From: Alisma plantago-aquatica
Taxonomy: Eukaryota; Streptophyta; Magnoliopsida; Alismatales; Alismataceae
Reading direction: 5' to 3'
NCBI GenBank assembly: GCA_963693085.1
Contig: OY856409.1
Span: forward strand, 237,514,558 to 237,578,557
Length of the DNA stretch: 64,000 nucleotides
This document shows positions 36,360-47,129 of this stretch, piece after piece (position 1 is the stretch's first letter; every line of letters starts with the position of its first letter). The translations under genes and the position numbers were made by a program. Below the pieces are notes generated by a model, which worked only from the letters and a program-made list of their open reading frames with translations, searched no databases and was not told the origin of the DNA.

Positions 36360-37172
36360 AAAAAAGAAGGATGCAATTTATCTATGCAAACTTCTATAAT
36401 CAGTATTTATGCAATGCCACACACTGTTTGGTTTGCTCCTACTGTCTTCAAAAACACATCTGTTTCTATGTATCCATATGTGATAAATGATAAGAGTAGC
36501 AAGAAGAGCTTCATTTCTGTTCTTTAGCAGGTGTACTTCATTTCTGTTCCAGCAGCAGGTGTACTTCAACGCTGTTGCAGATTTTTTGATTCTCCTCAAT
36601 TCCTATGATCTCAGGGAGCTTCCACACTCCACACTTCACATCAGTCCCCTTTCCAATGTGGAATTGGACATTAGAGAGATATCTATCTCTTATATTGAGG
36701 ATGTTCTTCCACATCCAGCTATTGGCTTGCTTATATTGAGGATGGTTTCATATAACTTGCATGTATACCTATCTACTTTTTCTAATTATATGTTTCTTAT
36801 GGTTTAGAAAATTTCCGAGATCAACAAGGAAAACAGAGCAAAAAAAGTGATGGATCATACCACAAGATCAAAGCCATGGAGTTGTTATCGGGCAGAAATG
36901 GTATTAATAATGGACACTTGTCTTTCTTAGTAGGAGTTGAACATATAACATGGACAATTATTATGTTATCTATCATGTGTAGGTAAGTGAAGATCAACCC
37001 GTTGTGCCTCTTAACAAATTTTTGGAAAAAGTTTACGACAAAAGCCCACAAGTGGTTAGAAAATGGATATTTTCTTTCCTATGATGTCTACAAAGCTACA
37101 TATGCTTAGATATCTCAATTTAAGCTTTCCTTTTATGATGCTTTCTAATTACATCTTGAAATCTCTGATATC
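36360..37172. other. CACTA interior, mostly intron-like
   Basis: 36378-36599 on the minus strand is an open frame with YHIWIHRNRCVFED, again like the LINE linker before RNase H; probably a captured or nested LINE fragment. The rest shows nothing recognisable. Confidence 0.5.
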
Positions 37173-40100
37173 GTGGAAAACCAAGTAGCAAACCAAGAAG
37201 AAATAGATCCTAGAAGTGTTGATAATCTAACACGTGCTGCTTATTTGCAAGTTTTAAATCCTTCCAAAAAGGCTAGGATCCGAGGTGTTGGAATTGGACA
37301 CAAAGAGATAGGACATAGGGGAAAAGTTGTCCGTATAAGATATGAAATGCTTCTTGAGGAAAGCAATGCAAAGGATGTATGTTGGAGAGAATCTAAACTT
37401 GAACTATTAGTTACAACTAGTCTATTAGATTGATGTTTGTAATTTGTTTTCTATTTCAGGATAAACTTAAGGAACTTGAAGAAACAGTAAATGGATTGAA
37501 GAACTCCGTCTCCCAATTAATGACTTGGTATAATCAATCACAAGTAACTCAGATTCAGTTGTCTATGTCAATGTAATATATAATTTTTTTTTGACATTGT
37601 TGATGTATTTGTTATAGGATGGCGGTATTAATGTTGATTGTGCAGCTGAATACCCCAATCAGAATACTACATGTGTCTTACACATGCAAAGTGGCACAAA
37701 TAGGTCGGATGTGGGTTCTTTTCACATACAAGACAATACAAGTAATGGTGCAGATGTAGGCATGTTTCCCAACCAAAATAATTCAAGCGGGGATGGCTTA
37801 GGAAGACTTTCTAGACCAAGCAATTCAAGGGAGACTGGAGTAGGCAGACTTTCCATACAAGCCAATTCAAGGGAGAATGGAGTAGGCAGGCTTTCCATAC
37901 AAGGCAATGGACATCCACAGATCTTTGCGCCACAGGTAACTCATTACAGCTATAGATTATTTTCAATATTCATACACATAAGAATATTAACATGTACACT
38001 TTATTAAAGGCTGCAGTTGAAAGTTGGTCCCCTTCTTCTGGTAATAATCGACAAAGTTATCCTCAAATGCAGAACACACCAACCACATCTTCATCGGTGT
38101 CTTTCACACCAAGAAATCAGCGTTTAAATCCTGTAAGTAATTCATTTCAGCTTATCTACATGAAGTGGGCGTTTAAGGCGTTTTAGGCCCAAATTATGCA
38201 ATTTAAAGGCTAAACTAGCATGAATCGAGTCTAGATTTGGTCAAATTAGATCACCTTCAGTCATTGCATGGTTGATATAGGTCTGATTTAGAGTAAATCA
38301 GGTCAAATTTTGGCAAATTAGGTCTGGTCTGAGGAAAATCAGGTCTGATTTGGGGAAATGAGGATTGATTTGGGCCAAATTGGTATGTCCTCATAGCGCT
38401 GTTTGTTAAGTTTTTTCTACTTTTTCATATTTTTATTGTTCTTGCTTCTTTCTCTTTTCTTTTTTTATCCATTCTCCTACATCTTATTCCTGCGTCCTGC
38501 TGCTATGTTTTTTCTGAGTTATTCATCCTATATTCCCTCCTACTACTATGCAAGCATGTGCATATTTTCTTTTTCAAATTTGTCCTATACATCCTGCTAC
38601 GAAATCTACTACTACTATTTACATATCTAATTTTCTTTTTCTGATTTCTTCCTCCTAAATCTCCTCTCTTAGCCACTGTTGTTTGCATGTTTCCATTTAT
38701 TTTCACTGACCTATTCCTTCCTCTATATTTTCTAATTCAGCACCTGCTACTGCTGTTTTTTATTTTGTTTTGTTGATTCTTCCTCTTTCAATCTCCTTTT
38801 ACTGTCCTTGGTTTGTCTTATTCTGACTTCTTCCTACAGAACTTCTACCATTTGCATGCTCTTTTTATCCCATTTTCTCTCACCAATTCGTACTTGTCTT
38901 CCTCTTACTGTTGTTTCATTTTCTTCATGTTAATTCTGTTGTCCCTGATTCTCCTATAGTTATCAATTCAAATTAAAGATGGCAGTAATTGTGATGATGA
39001 ATACTGTTATTGCCTACTATTTCTGCTCCAGATGCCCTTGTCCCCTGCTTGTCCAGTCAAGGAACTGCCTGGTTCTTGAACTATTCCAAATCTTATATGT
39101 TCTTGACCTATTCCAAATCTTTGTGTGCCCTGCTAGAAATAGTGATGGTCCCATATGGAAGCTACATACCAGGATAACTAAATGCTACATTTGCTACACC
39201 TCCCTTTTAGTTCTAAGAGGCATAGATCTTTAGAAATATATCCTCAAATTTTTAGTACATCTGCTGCTTGGCTATAGATAAGGTGTGGAAGTGGCACTGC
39301 ATTTGAGTCTATGACAAAAGGGTGGGTGTAAGAGATGATGAGAGGCTGGTTGATGGTGTTCTCTAAAGGGTGGGGTGGGGTCAAATTTATCAAGAAACTC
39401 TCTCAGGAAACCTAGTCAGTTTCTTCATATACTTCATGCTGCTAATATCTCTAATATATGTAAGCACACTGATGATACAAGTTCGTTAGGTCTCAACTCT
39501 TCTAGGTATGTTATGTTGTCCTCGTGGTTGTGCAATTCCTACTACATATTATTAATCTTCATATCTTATCCTCATAGCTCGTGGTTGTGAAATTCCTTTA
39601 ACTTCTCAATTAACATCTCAATTGAGGATAAAGCTGCAGCCTCCCTTTGGTTTCCAAAAACCCTTAGGATTGATGGTGGTGGATGTTGGATGGTGGTGGT
39701 GGTGGATGTTGGATGGTGGTGGTGGTGTTGGCTGGTGGGTGGGAGTGCTGATGTGTAGGTGTTGGTGGTGGCTGATGGTGCGGGCTGTTGGTGGTGGCTG
39801 ATGGTGTGGGCTGGTGGTGGCGTGCAGTAGCATGCTGCTAGGAGATGATGATGTTATGATGGAAGATTGGGTGGTCTGTAGATTTGTAGGTGGTTTCTAG
39901 GAGATGGGAGGAAGTAGTAGCATGTTGCTGATGTGGAGGTGGTTTCTTGGGGTGGTTGTTGGCTGATGTGGAAGCATCAACTTGCTGCTATGCTAAATAT
40001 GGTTCAAGAGTAGAATGTGTAGGTGTTAAGAGGTTGTGGAGGGAGAGAGGGGGTGGTTGCTAGAGTGGAAGCAGCAACTTGCTGCAGTAATTGAGGTTCT

Positions 40101-40715
40101 AATGTTAAATTGTCTACTGGAGTCTGTTCTAATGTTTAAACTCTACGATCCAACTGCATGGAAGTTGGAATGAGATATAGGCTTGTGTATAGATAGAGTT
40201 TTATTCATGCTCATCAATAATGTGAAGTTTTTCTGCAAAATAATGTTCATGTGGTTAATCATGAGAGGATCGTCCTCTTTTTGTATGTGTAGATGCATCT
40301 CACTTATGAAAGAAACTAAGTGCAGTCAACAGAGATATAGGCATGTACTATTTAACTAACCCATTGAGTTTTTTTAATTATGTATTAGTTACTGATCTCA
40401 ACCATAATTTTAGTTTACGGGTGCATGTTGCTGCTATGTTGGTTCACTTACATTTTTCTCTACTTCGCACTCGCTCTGATTCCTTTTTGTATTTATATTG
40501 ATAGGGTAGAATTTCTTTTAATGATGCATTTCGACCGACAATGCGTCTTGGAGTAGACCAAAACCGAAATATAAGGGTAAGTTATTTGTTGTACTATGAT
40601 TTATGTATTAACTTTAAATTCTATGAATATAATGATTTGTCATTTTTAGGAGAAGAATATTCAAGTACCTAACCGTATGAGGCCTGGCATTGATGAAGAA
40701 CACCACACCATTTGA
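37173..40715 (+). CDS. TnpA-like CACTA protein, 3' exons (partial)
   Basis: Six exons join in one open frame with phase-0 GT-AG introns: up to 37376, 37460-37543, 37618-37935, 38010-38132, 40505-40576 and 40650-40715 (TGA). The upstream start is not resolved. The first exon has ARIRGVGIGHKEI, like the arginine-glycine signature of the plant CACTA second protein (TnpA/transposase_24 type) that binds subterminal repeats. The second exon is a Leu-heptad coiled coil (DKLKELEETVNGLKNSVSQL). The third has 14-residue repeats (GVGRLSIQANSREN). All splice sites and phases fitting together suggests the gene was functional recently. Intron 5 is 2.4 kb. Family call by motif only. Confidence 0.65.
38133..40504 (+). 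other. Large CACTA intron with low-complexity DNA
   Basis: Starts GTAAGTAA and ends TTGATAG. It contains a run of CAGGTCTGATTTGG-like repeats (38275-38370), a pyrimidine-rich stretch with repeated TCCT (38400-38960) and a GGTGGTGGATG minisatellite (39670-39830). The His/Pro-rich minus-strand frame at 39618-39833 is an artefact of the latter. Confidence 0.6.
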
Positions 40716-41160
40716 AGGAATATGGAGACATTATAGATCTTAAGAGTTTCTAGCATGATATGTTGATTGTCATCAATCTCAAATTTTAAAACCATATGTA
40801 CTCTTTATTTATATCAACGTTGAGCACACAATGTATGGATAATATTTGCTTCAATATCAAAAATTGGTTTGAGGTGATTTAACATTTTTATGTGTCATTT
40901 TGGTGTTGAATCTTCTTATGATGTCATGTGAATTAGTATTAAAATATTGCTTGAGGTTATGTATACAAAGTATTCATTTAAAATTTGATATTCACTATAG
41001 TAACAATTAATTAACATTTAATAAATCATTCAATAATCAATAACCAAATCATTTACAGTAGTCCCTCATAAATATATTGATGAAGGTCCAGATTGACCAT
41101 CAAAATTGCATTCATGACTACCACATAGCCCCTCAAAAATATATTCTCCAGGACCATCAA
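40716..41160 (+). other. CACTA 3' region, no gene seen
   Basis: AT-rich, between the TnpA-like stop codon and the right subterminal repeats; presumably 3' UTR and terminator. Confidence 0.5.
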
Positions 41161-41491
41161 GTCCCTCAAAAATGTATTCATGAAGGCTAAATAGTCCCTC
41201 AAAAATGTATTCATGAAGGCTAAATAGTCCCTCAAAAATGTATTTATGAAGGCTAAATAGTCCCTCAAAAATGTATTTATGAAGGCTAAATAGTCCCTCA
41301 AAAATGTATTTATGAAGGCTAAATAGTCCCTCACAATTGTATTCGTGAGGGCCACTGGTATTTGTCACGTGAGTTCTCTTCACGGACCATTTGTGAGGGC
41401 CAGACCCTCAACTGTCCCTATTTATGAGGGCCTGTAGAGAGGGGTTTGTGACAGGACTCTCCCGTGAATAATGGCCCAGTTTTTTGTAGTG
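41161..41491. repeat. CACTA right subterminal 33-bp repeats and terminus
   Basis: GTCCCTCAAAAATGTATT units start at 41161, 41194, 41227, 41260, 41293 and 41326, an exact 33-bp period. Because 33 is divisible by three the array is open in reverse frames, which explains two spurious 100-codon frames of repeated DYLAFINTFLR type. The array ends in TTTGTGAGGGCC copies and the terminal TTTTTTGTAGTG. Confidence 0.93.
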
Positions 41492-41494
41492 TTA

Positions 41495-42973
41495 GGGGGG
41501 TAGTTGGAACAACTTTATCTTTTAGTGTTTTTAGTTTTCAGCTTTATTATTTGTTCTTGTTATTTGTTTCTTGCAATGTTAGTTTTTATAGGATCCACAT
41601 GCTATCTAGTGTACTCGTGGATGTCATAAAGTTTGTGTCATCTCATTAATAGTGCATGGGAAAATTGAGGGAAATTTAAAAAAAAATTGTGTTTGAAAAG
41701 CTTGTCTTGTTTAACCTTGGACACATATCCTATGAAAATGATTGGTTTTGTCAACTCTAAAATAATATTTCACAACTAGACTCCTAATGATTCATGAAAG
41801 TGGACGGAAATGGTTGTTTGAGCCTAAACTGACCAAATGGTAATGAGACTCTAATTGGAAGTAAGAGAGAGAAACCTTTAAACTACTACACAGGTCAGTA
41901 AGGAGGGACACATAATATCTTTCTAAGGTTCAGTCATCTAGTCTTGTGATCGTTTCACCTCATTTTTTCCATAATCCACCCAAGAATTGGAAGTAAAGTA
42001 CAGTTTTAACTCTTTTTAATTGCATATCATCTAGATAGGACCTGCATTGCAATTGTCTTCATATTTTATCTCTTAAAAAAATATTTAGAATTGTGATACA
42101 TGCACATTACCCTTAGGTGCATGCCATGTAGTTGCATTCATAATTTTCATGCATAAAGTATATCATGTATCTCAAATTTTCTCAAAATGGTGAATTAAAT
42201 TGTTCCATACCTTCTAAATAGTGCAAATTTCTGAATATGAAGAAAATAAGCCCAATAAAATATTCTTTATCAATTATGGATATAAGGGCTGGAAAATGAA
42301 AAAAAGAGAAAAATCTGAAAAATCTGCACAATGAAAAAAAAAGTTATTTAGAAGAAAGTAGAATAAGGAGGAGAAAGGAACGTAATATCACCTGCATTTC
42401 GAGATAATGGAGTACATGATGTAGCTTAAATAGATGTCCATTTCGTTTTGAGATGGATGGTTAGTACATGCATCATTTCACCCAATTTTAGGCATTAGGG
42501 CATTTCTCATGTGCATTTGCATCATGTAGGACATTTTTGTATTATGCATGTTGAAACAGTACAATACTTCCACTTTCTTCCATTAGCCACCCATTTTCAT
42601 CCACCCGTTGCTCGGATTGGTAGGCCACCGTGAATTTCTCCTCACTAATGTATATCAGGAGAACTGCTTCCATGTAGATGGTAGTTACGGCGAGCAACGT
42701 AGTTTAGGAGATCACAAGGTGCACCAATTATGAATCGGCGAGTTTTATTATGTTAACTGCCTTATGTGATAGTGTTCATCGGTTTTGAGGTCAATTTCTT
42801 TTATTGATGATTATTGTCGCCTTCAGGGTAATTACCATTCTGTGGTTAGAGAGGGCCGGTATGTGAATGTCCGATGGGAGTCATATGGGACGTTGGTTGT
42901 GGTTTATTGTTTTTCAGTTGACATTAGCAATTCTATTCTAAGGATTAGTTGCTCGAGGGCGAGCAACGTTCAA
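41495..42973 (+). other. Athila 3' untranslated region, right of CACTA
   Basis: No gene seen in 1.5 kb. Long non-coding regions before the 3' LTR are normal for Athila elements. A GAGCAACGT segment occurs twice (about 42692 and 42960). Confidence 0.7.
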
Positions 42974-42986
42974 GCTTAGGGGAGTT
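42974..42986 (+). promoter_or_regulatory. Polypurine tract of Athila element
   Basis: AGCTTAGGGGAGT directly before the 3' LTR start TGATGCGATG is the plus-strand primer site. Confidence 0.8.
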
Positions 42987-44602
42987 TGATGCGATGATTT
43001 TGAGTCACATTTGTAGACCTATTTCATATGTGTTTTATACTTTAATTAGTCATTTTCATGGTTAATATCACATAATTCATCTATTTTGGTCTTTGCTATC
43101 ATTTTATGTCAAATCTCCCTTATTACATCGTTTTGAGCATTAATTGTCAAAATATTATTATTTTTGTGAATTTATTTGGTTCCATGTTTAAATTTCAGGA
43201 CAAATGAGTATTTGCTTCCGTCGATACCATCGACGGAAGTCGATACCATCGACTTGGCCAAAGGTTGCCAGCTGAAAGGAGCAGCAAAGCGTTGATACTA
43301 TCGACTGGGAAGTCGATGGTATCGAGTCACCTTCAGGTTGCTTGCGAAGAAGCAGTCGATAGTATCGACACCAAGTCGATACCATCGACGCATGGAGGCT
43401 ATAGCGATGAAAAATGACAAAAACTGACGCCTACAGGAAGTCGATACCATCGACCTGCGTCGATGGTATCAATACTACATCAGGCACTCAGACAAAAAGA
43501 AAGAAGGGCTGCCGCTACCACACTGGGTCGATACCATCGACCCGCGTCGATGGTATCGACACCGTCAGATATGTGTTTGATTCAAATTGTTCCCAATCGG
43601 ACGGCCGTGGTTAATTAGCGACCTAATGAGGGAGTTATACCTAATGACGGCCGCCCAGACGAGAGGATCATCTCATGAGCCATTGCAAAAGTACCGAGGA
43701 GCGGTAGAGAGGAGAACGGAGGCTAGAAGCTCATACCAGTTGATTCGGACGCCGCAGAAGATGGATTTCACCACCGAAAGGTGGGAGAGCACGTGTTCTG
43801 CGCAAAGGATCAACCGGTTCTTCTCCGTTCATGGGTTTTCCCTTTCATTCCACGTTTTTCACATGTTTTCCCCTATTTCTACCTTGTACTTGTTTGAGAT
43901 GAACATGCGGGGCTAATCCCCTTCGTCTTTAAGACCAGGAGTAGCCCGGGAATTCATTGTATGATAGTTTTATAATAGTAAATCATATTTTATCTCTTAA
44001 GTCTGTGGTATAGTTTCGTTTTCTCAATATATTGTAATGCTTGATCACCATAATAATTACGTAATGCCCTTAATCACTTTGAAAGAAGGATTAACAGCTG
44101 AAAAGAGACGAAATCTACATTAATCGATAAATCCCTTGACCAAGGTGGTGTAAAATTAATGGTGGATACTGAGAGATCGTTCATAATGCACCTAGTTTAG
44201 GGTATAGGTTACTACGACGGTGGAACCGACCTAAACCTAGGTAGTGAATTGCACCACGACAGTGGGTAATTCTATTTTCAGGCCACTACCCGGATAGAGA
44301 GATAAGATTGAGGCATTATATAAAATCTAATACAATGAAAACCCGCGGTGAAACCGCAATCCTAAAGATACCCTTTTGAAATGATTAAATTAACATTTAA
44401 TCGATCGTTTGTTTTATTTTGTTTTTTGTTTTCTTTTATTTTTAACAACAACCCTAAATTTGTTATTCGGCTTAGCTGATCGCAAATAGTTAGTAGGAGT
44501 CTCCAACAATTCCGAGTATCCCTGTGTTCGACTCGAGCCTCACAAAGGACTGTACTACTCGACGCGTTCACTTGCGTTTTAGCGCATAGTAAAATTGCGT
44601 CA
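42987..44602 (+). repeat. 3' LTR of Athila element
   Basis: 1616 bp, matching 23453-25056 throughout. Differences include scattered substitutions and one extra palindrome copy of 19 bp at 43220-43238. It ends GTAAAATTGCGTCA, followed by the target duplication CCCAC at 44603-44607. Confidence 0.95.
43220..43560. promoter_or_regulatory. Paired palindrome array in 3' LTR
   Basis: Ten copies of the 15-bp dyad at 43220, 43239, 43291, 43312, 43355, 43375, 43440, 43459, 43527 and 43546: five pairs at 19, 21, 20, 19 and 19 bp. The first pair is complete here but has one member in the 5' LTR. Confidence 0.9.
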
Positions 44603-44607
44603 CCCAC

Positions 44608-44940
44608 ACGACACCTATCCCAAAGTGCCTCCACCTTGCCATGAATTCTCCAGAAAGTGGAGAAGGATCCTCATAGAAGACTGGCCGCCTCCCTATAGTT
44701 GCATTGAAAGCTATTAAAAAACCCAGACTCTACACATCTCCTAAGACCAATATCTACCACCTCTACAATGGCCTCTAGAGATGTAGAGGAACTGACTCTC
44801 TCGATAAAAGTCAACAACATGTTCCCAGTAGAGTCCCCCACCAAGGCCCCCATGAAGGCTCGCCTCTCTAGCCCTTGCTTCTTGGAGAAGCAGATTCCCA
44901 CACTCAACTTGAGAGAAGAGGATTGAGGAGGCTCGTACCT
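44608..44940 (-). pseudogene. Unknown open frame, upstream half, split by Athila
   Basis: Minus-strand frame open from about 44938 to 44671, stopped by one TGA (44668-44670; one C-to-T change from CGA would explain it), then open again to the Athila target site and on into 23452-23267. It includes GLERRAFMGALVGDSTG and SLEAIVEVVDIGLRRCVES. I do not know the family. The plus strand carries a rival open stretch (KVNNMFPVESPTKAPMKARL), so the coding strand is undecided; it may be part of another transposon rather than a host gene. Confidence 0.35.
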
Positions 44941-45153
44941 AGTAGAAAAATCACGCGTGCTTCCTCAAGTTGATGTCTCAAACCTATAGAACACATTAGG
45001 TATATTAGTCAATTAAAAGCGAACATACGTACATACATACATACATATCCACCACGGGCATTGAACAGGGGGAGAGAATGCCTCTCTTAATCCCATACAT
45101 ACATATACATATGCATACACACACACGCACATATATATATATATTATATATAT

Positions 45154-45188
<35 letters not shown>

Positions 45189-45229
45189 CATGAGCTATAT
45201 GGTGTGTTTTAGTTGGTTCTTAACTATAT
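44941..45229. repeat. Microsatellite-rich spacer
   Basis: (ACAT)n at about 45024-45046, (AC)n near 45116 and (TA)n at 45130-45188. No gene. Confidence 0.85.
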
Positions 45230-45389
45230 TCCATTAGTTTTAGTGGATTGGCCTTGATGTCATTTTCTTCAAATTTTATAGCTTGAAAAGGGGGATGAAT
45301 TGATTCAACTTCTTCATCTTTTCAAGCTTGTTTCCATGTTAAGGATAGTTTTTCTATTACCATAGTACGACCCTCACTTGGGAGAGTAG

Positions 45390-45900
45390 GTAACATTTCT
45401 TTAAGTGTGTCAAGATAATTAGATTCATACCAATCAAAGAAATATATATTCTCATTTAACTATTTCATTTGAGAATACCAATGATCTCTTATAGCTGACC
45501 TTTCATATTTACCAAAATGTGTAAAAAAACTGTTTTACTTTTGGTTTATTATTATCACATAAAAAGTCTTTCTTTAATAATTCTTTATTAATTTCAAAGT
45601 TGTTCTAGTTGTCTTCAAGGAGACATGCAGCTTTGAAATCAGATTCAGAGGGTTCTTATTTGTTGTGTTCATATATTGGGTAGGATATTCCTGTAGGCCT
45701 TCTATTCATAGTGTTAGATCATTCAAGTTTGTTGTGACCTATATGTAAATATGAAGAACCAACTTCTAAGTTATTTTTCCTAGACTGAGATGAAGTAGAA
45801 TTTCTTCTTTCCGAAGGACAAAAACTTATTTCTACATCACCATTAATGTTCTCGATAATGTTTTGTATTTTGGTATTTTCTCTAGGTATAGGTGCATTTG
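45390..45900 (-). pseudogene. Pararetrovirus region downstream of movement protein
   Basis: Minus strand, several frames. It includes a segment with WYSQM followed by a NIYFFDWY motif (about 45440-45500) that corresponds to the start of the plus-strand copy at 47250-47400. Function unknown; it lies between movement and capsid functions in the inferred viral order. Stops and shifts throughout. Confidence 0.6.
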
Positions 45901-46617
45901 CTTACGTCATGGTCCAATTTTCTGGGACCTTAACTTCCTCCCATCGCAAGGCCTTAGGAATAATGGCTTTGTTTTTTATATTGGTTAGAAAAAGAGTTGT
46001 AAACCCTTTTTCTGGGCAAATCAAGGATTGAGGAGTTACTGTGTTCATGGCCTTGAAGCAAACTCTATAACATAGTACAATATTTTTAGAATTTGGATCC
46101 ATATCAAATCTTGATGTTTGCACATTTAAGGTTAAGACCTTCAAAAGGCCTACGTCAGAAAGGGAAACTAAAAAATCAGGAAATGCATTAAAGTAAATAG
46201 GTCCGTCATGTAATGTTGATTCTATGAGTCCAAGAAGAGAATCTAAAAATTTTAGATGCCTGCAGTCTCTAAGGCACAGAAGTACAGAACAATTTATACC
46301 TTTTCTCGTTAAGGATTTGGCAGATACTTGGACTAATCCTAAATGAATGAATTTGTATCTTCATTTATTTTTTATCATGTTTATATCTCTTTCAGACAAA
46401 AGTTGTATGCATTCTTGTGAAGATGTAACTGATATAGTTTTTCAATAATTTTGATATAATAATTGGATATCAATCAAAAACCACCTTTAGAGTAAATGTC
46501 TTTTATTGGAACTTTAGGCATTTCCCAATTTTGAGTAGAATGTTCTATATTTTCAAAATTAATTTGATCACAATTTTTTATTGACATTGTTTTAGTAGTT
46601 AGAATTGATGTCATCAT
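45900..46617 (-). pseudogene. Movement-protein-like frame (30K type), broken
   Basis: Starts at the double ATG at 46617/46614, one base after the polymerase stop (46619-46621). Early frame is lost at a TGA near 46480. Further on, in another frame, comes a stretch (46345-46130) with HLGLVQVSAKSL and a GPIYFNAFP element, which fits the core of the 30K movement proteins that move virus through plasmodesmata. The longest open part is 45902-46144. Call rests on pattern only; frameshifts prevent any full-length protein. Confidence 0.65.
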
Positions 46618-46995
46618 GCTAGTCTTTTTGAAGAAAATTCTCCTGCAAAAATTCTCTTGATAAGAAATTAGGTAAAAACTTATTTTCTCCTTTTATGAAT
46701 TCTATATCAAAATAAAATATAGCTAATATTGCTTGCCATCTAGCAAATATTTGCTTTGAGGCAAGATTTTTAACATCCCTTTCTAAGAAAAAATTAGCTG
46801 ATTTACAATCTACTCTTAATAAAAATTTATTATTTAAAAGATCACCTTGAAATTTTGTAATAGAGAGAACTATGGATAATATTTCTTTTTTTACAGTTGG
46901 ATAATTTTTTCTGGTTTTATTCTACACTCCTGAGGTGTATCAAAACAAATGATAGGCCACTAGGAATCAACTTATTGAAAAGAGAATAAGATTGT
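46605..46995 (-). pseudogene. Pararetrovirus RNase H fragment, minus-strand copy
   Basis: Minus-strand text matches the end of the plus-strand polymerase at 49650-49918, including the residues before the TAG stop at 46619-46621. It is cut off at about 46995, where the orientation changes. Only the RNase H half remains. Confidence 0.8.
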
Positions 46996-47129
46996 TTAAT
47001 AAAATCATTATTTATATCAAGCTCCTTTGGGTTTAAAATTTTTAATATTTAAGCCTTAGATCTCTTTATTTTCGACAATTGTATCTTCACAAGGCTATTT
47101 AAAAATTATCTCAATAGAAATAATAAAAT

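Larger units (their letters stand above)
33297..41491 (+). mobile_element. CACTA (En/Spm-type) transposon nested in Athila
   Basis: Begins CACTACAAAAAA and ends TTTTTTGTAGTG, the CACTA terminal inverted repeat, with TTA on both sides (33294-33296 and 41492-41494), the 3-bp target duplication of this superfamily. Subterminal repeats built on TTTGTGAGGG / CCCTCACAAA occur at both ends. The 8.2-kb interior holds the 3' exons of a TnpA-like gene, a 1-kb fold-back and long low-complexity introns; no TnpD (tnp2) transposase motif was found, so it would depend on a partner element. It inserted after the Athila element. Confidence 0.95.
23453..44602 (+). mobile_element. Athila-lineage Ty3/gypsy retrotransposon with nested CACTA
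   Basis: Both LTRs (23453-25056 and 42987-44602) start TGATGCGATGAT and end with a CA; both are flanked by CCCAC, so the two ends belong to one insertion. The tRNA-Asp-type primer site, the RT box FMDDFS, lack of a chromodomain and an Athila ORF1-like frame after pol place it in the Athila lineage. The 21.15-kb span includes an 8195-bp CACTA element plus 3-bp target duplication; the Athila element alone is 12,952 bp. Several in-frame stops and one frameshift make it non-autonomous. Plus-strand orientation. Confidence 0.95.

Noticed and set aside
39618..39833. His/Pro-rich small protein
   Set aside because: Reverse translation of a GGT-rich minisatellite in the CACTA intron.
41053..41383. Two reverse-strand frames with 11-residue repeats, which look like a repeat protein
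   Set aside because: Caused by the 33-bp CACTA subterminal array, whose period is a multiple of three.
23453..44602. A giant 21-kb retrotransposon with many extra genes
   Set aside because: The excess length is the nested CACTA element with its own termini and target duplication.
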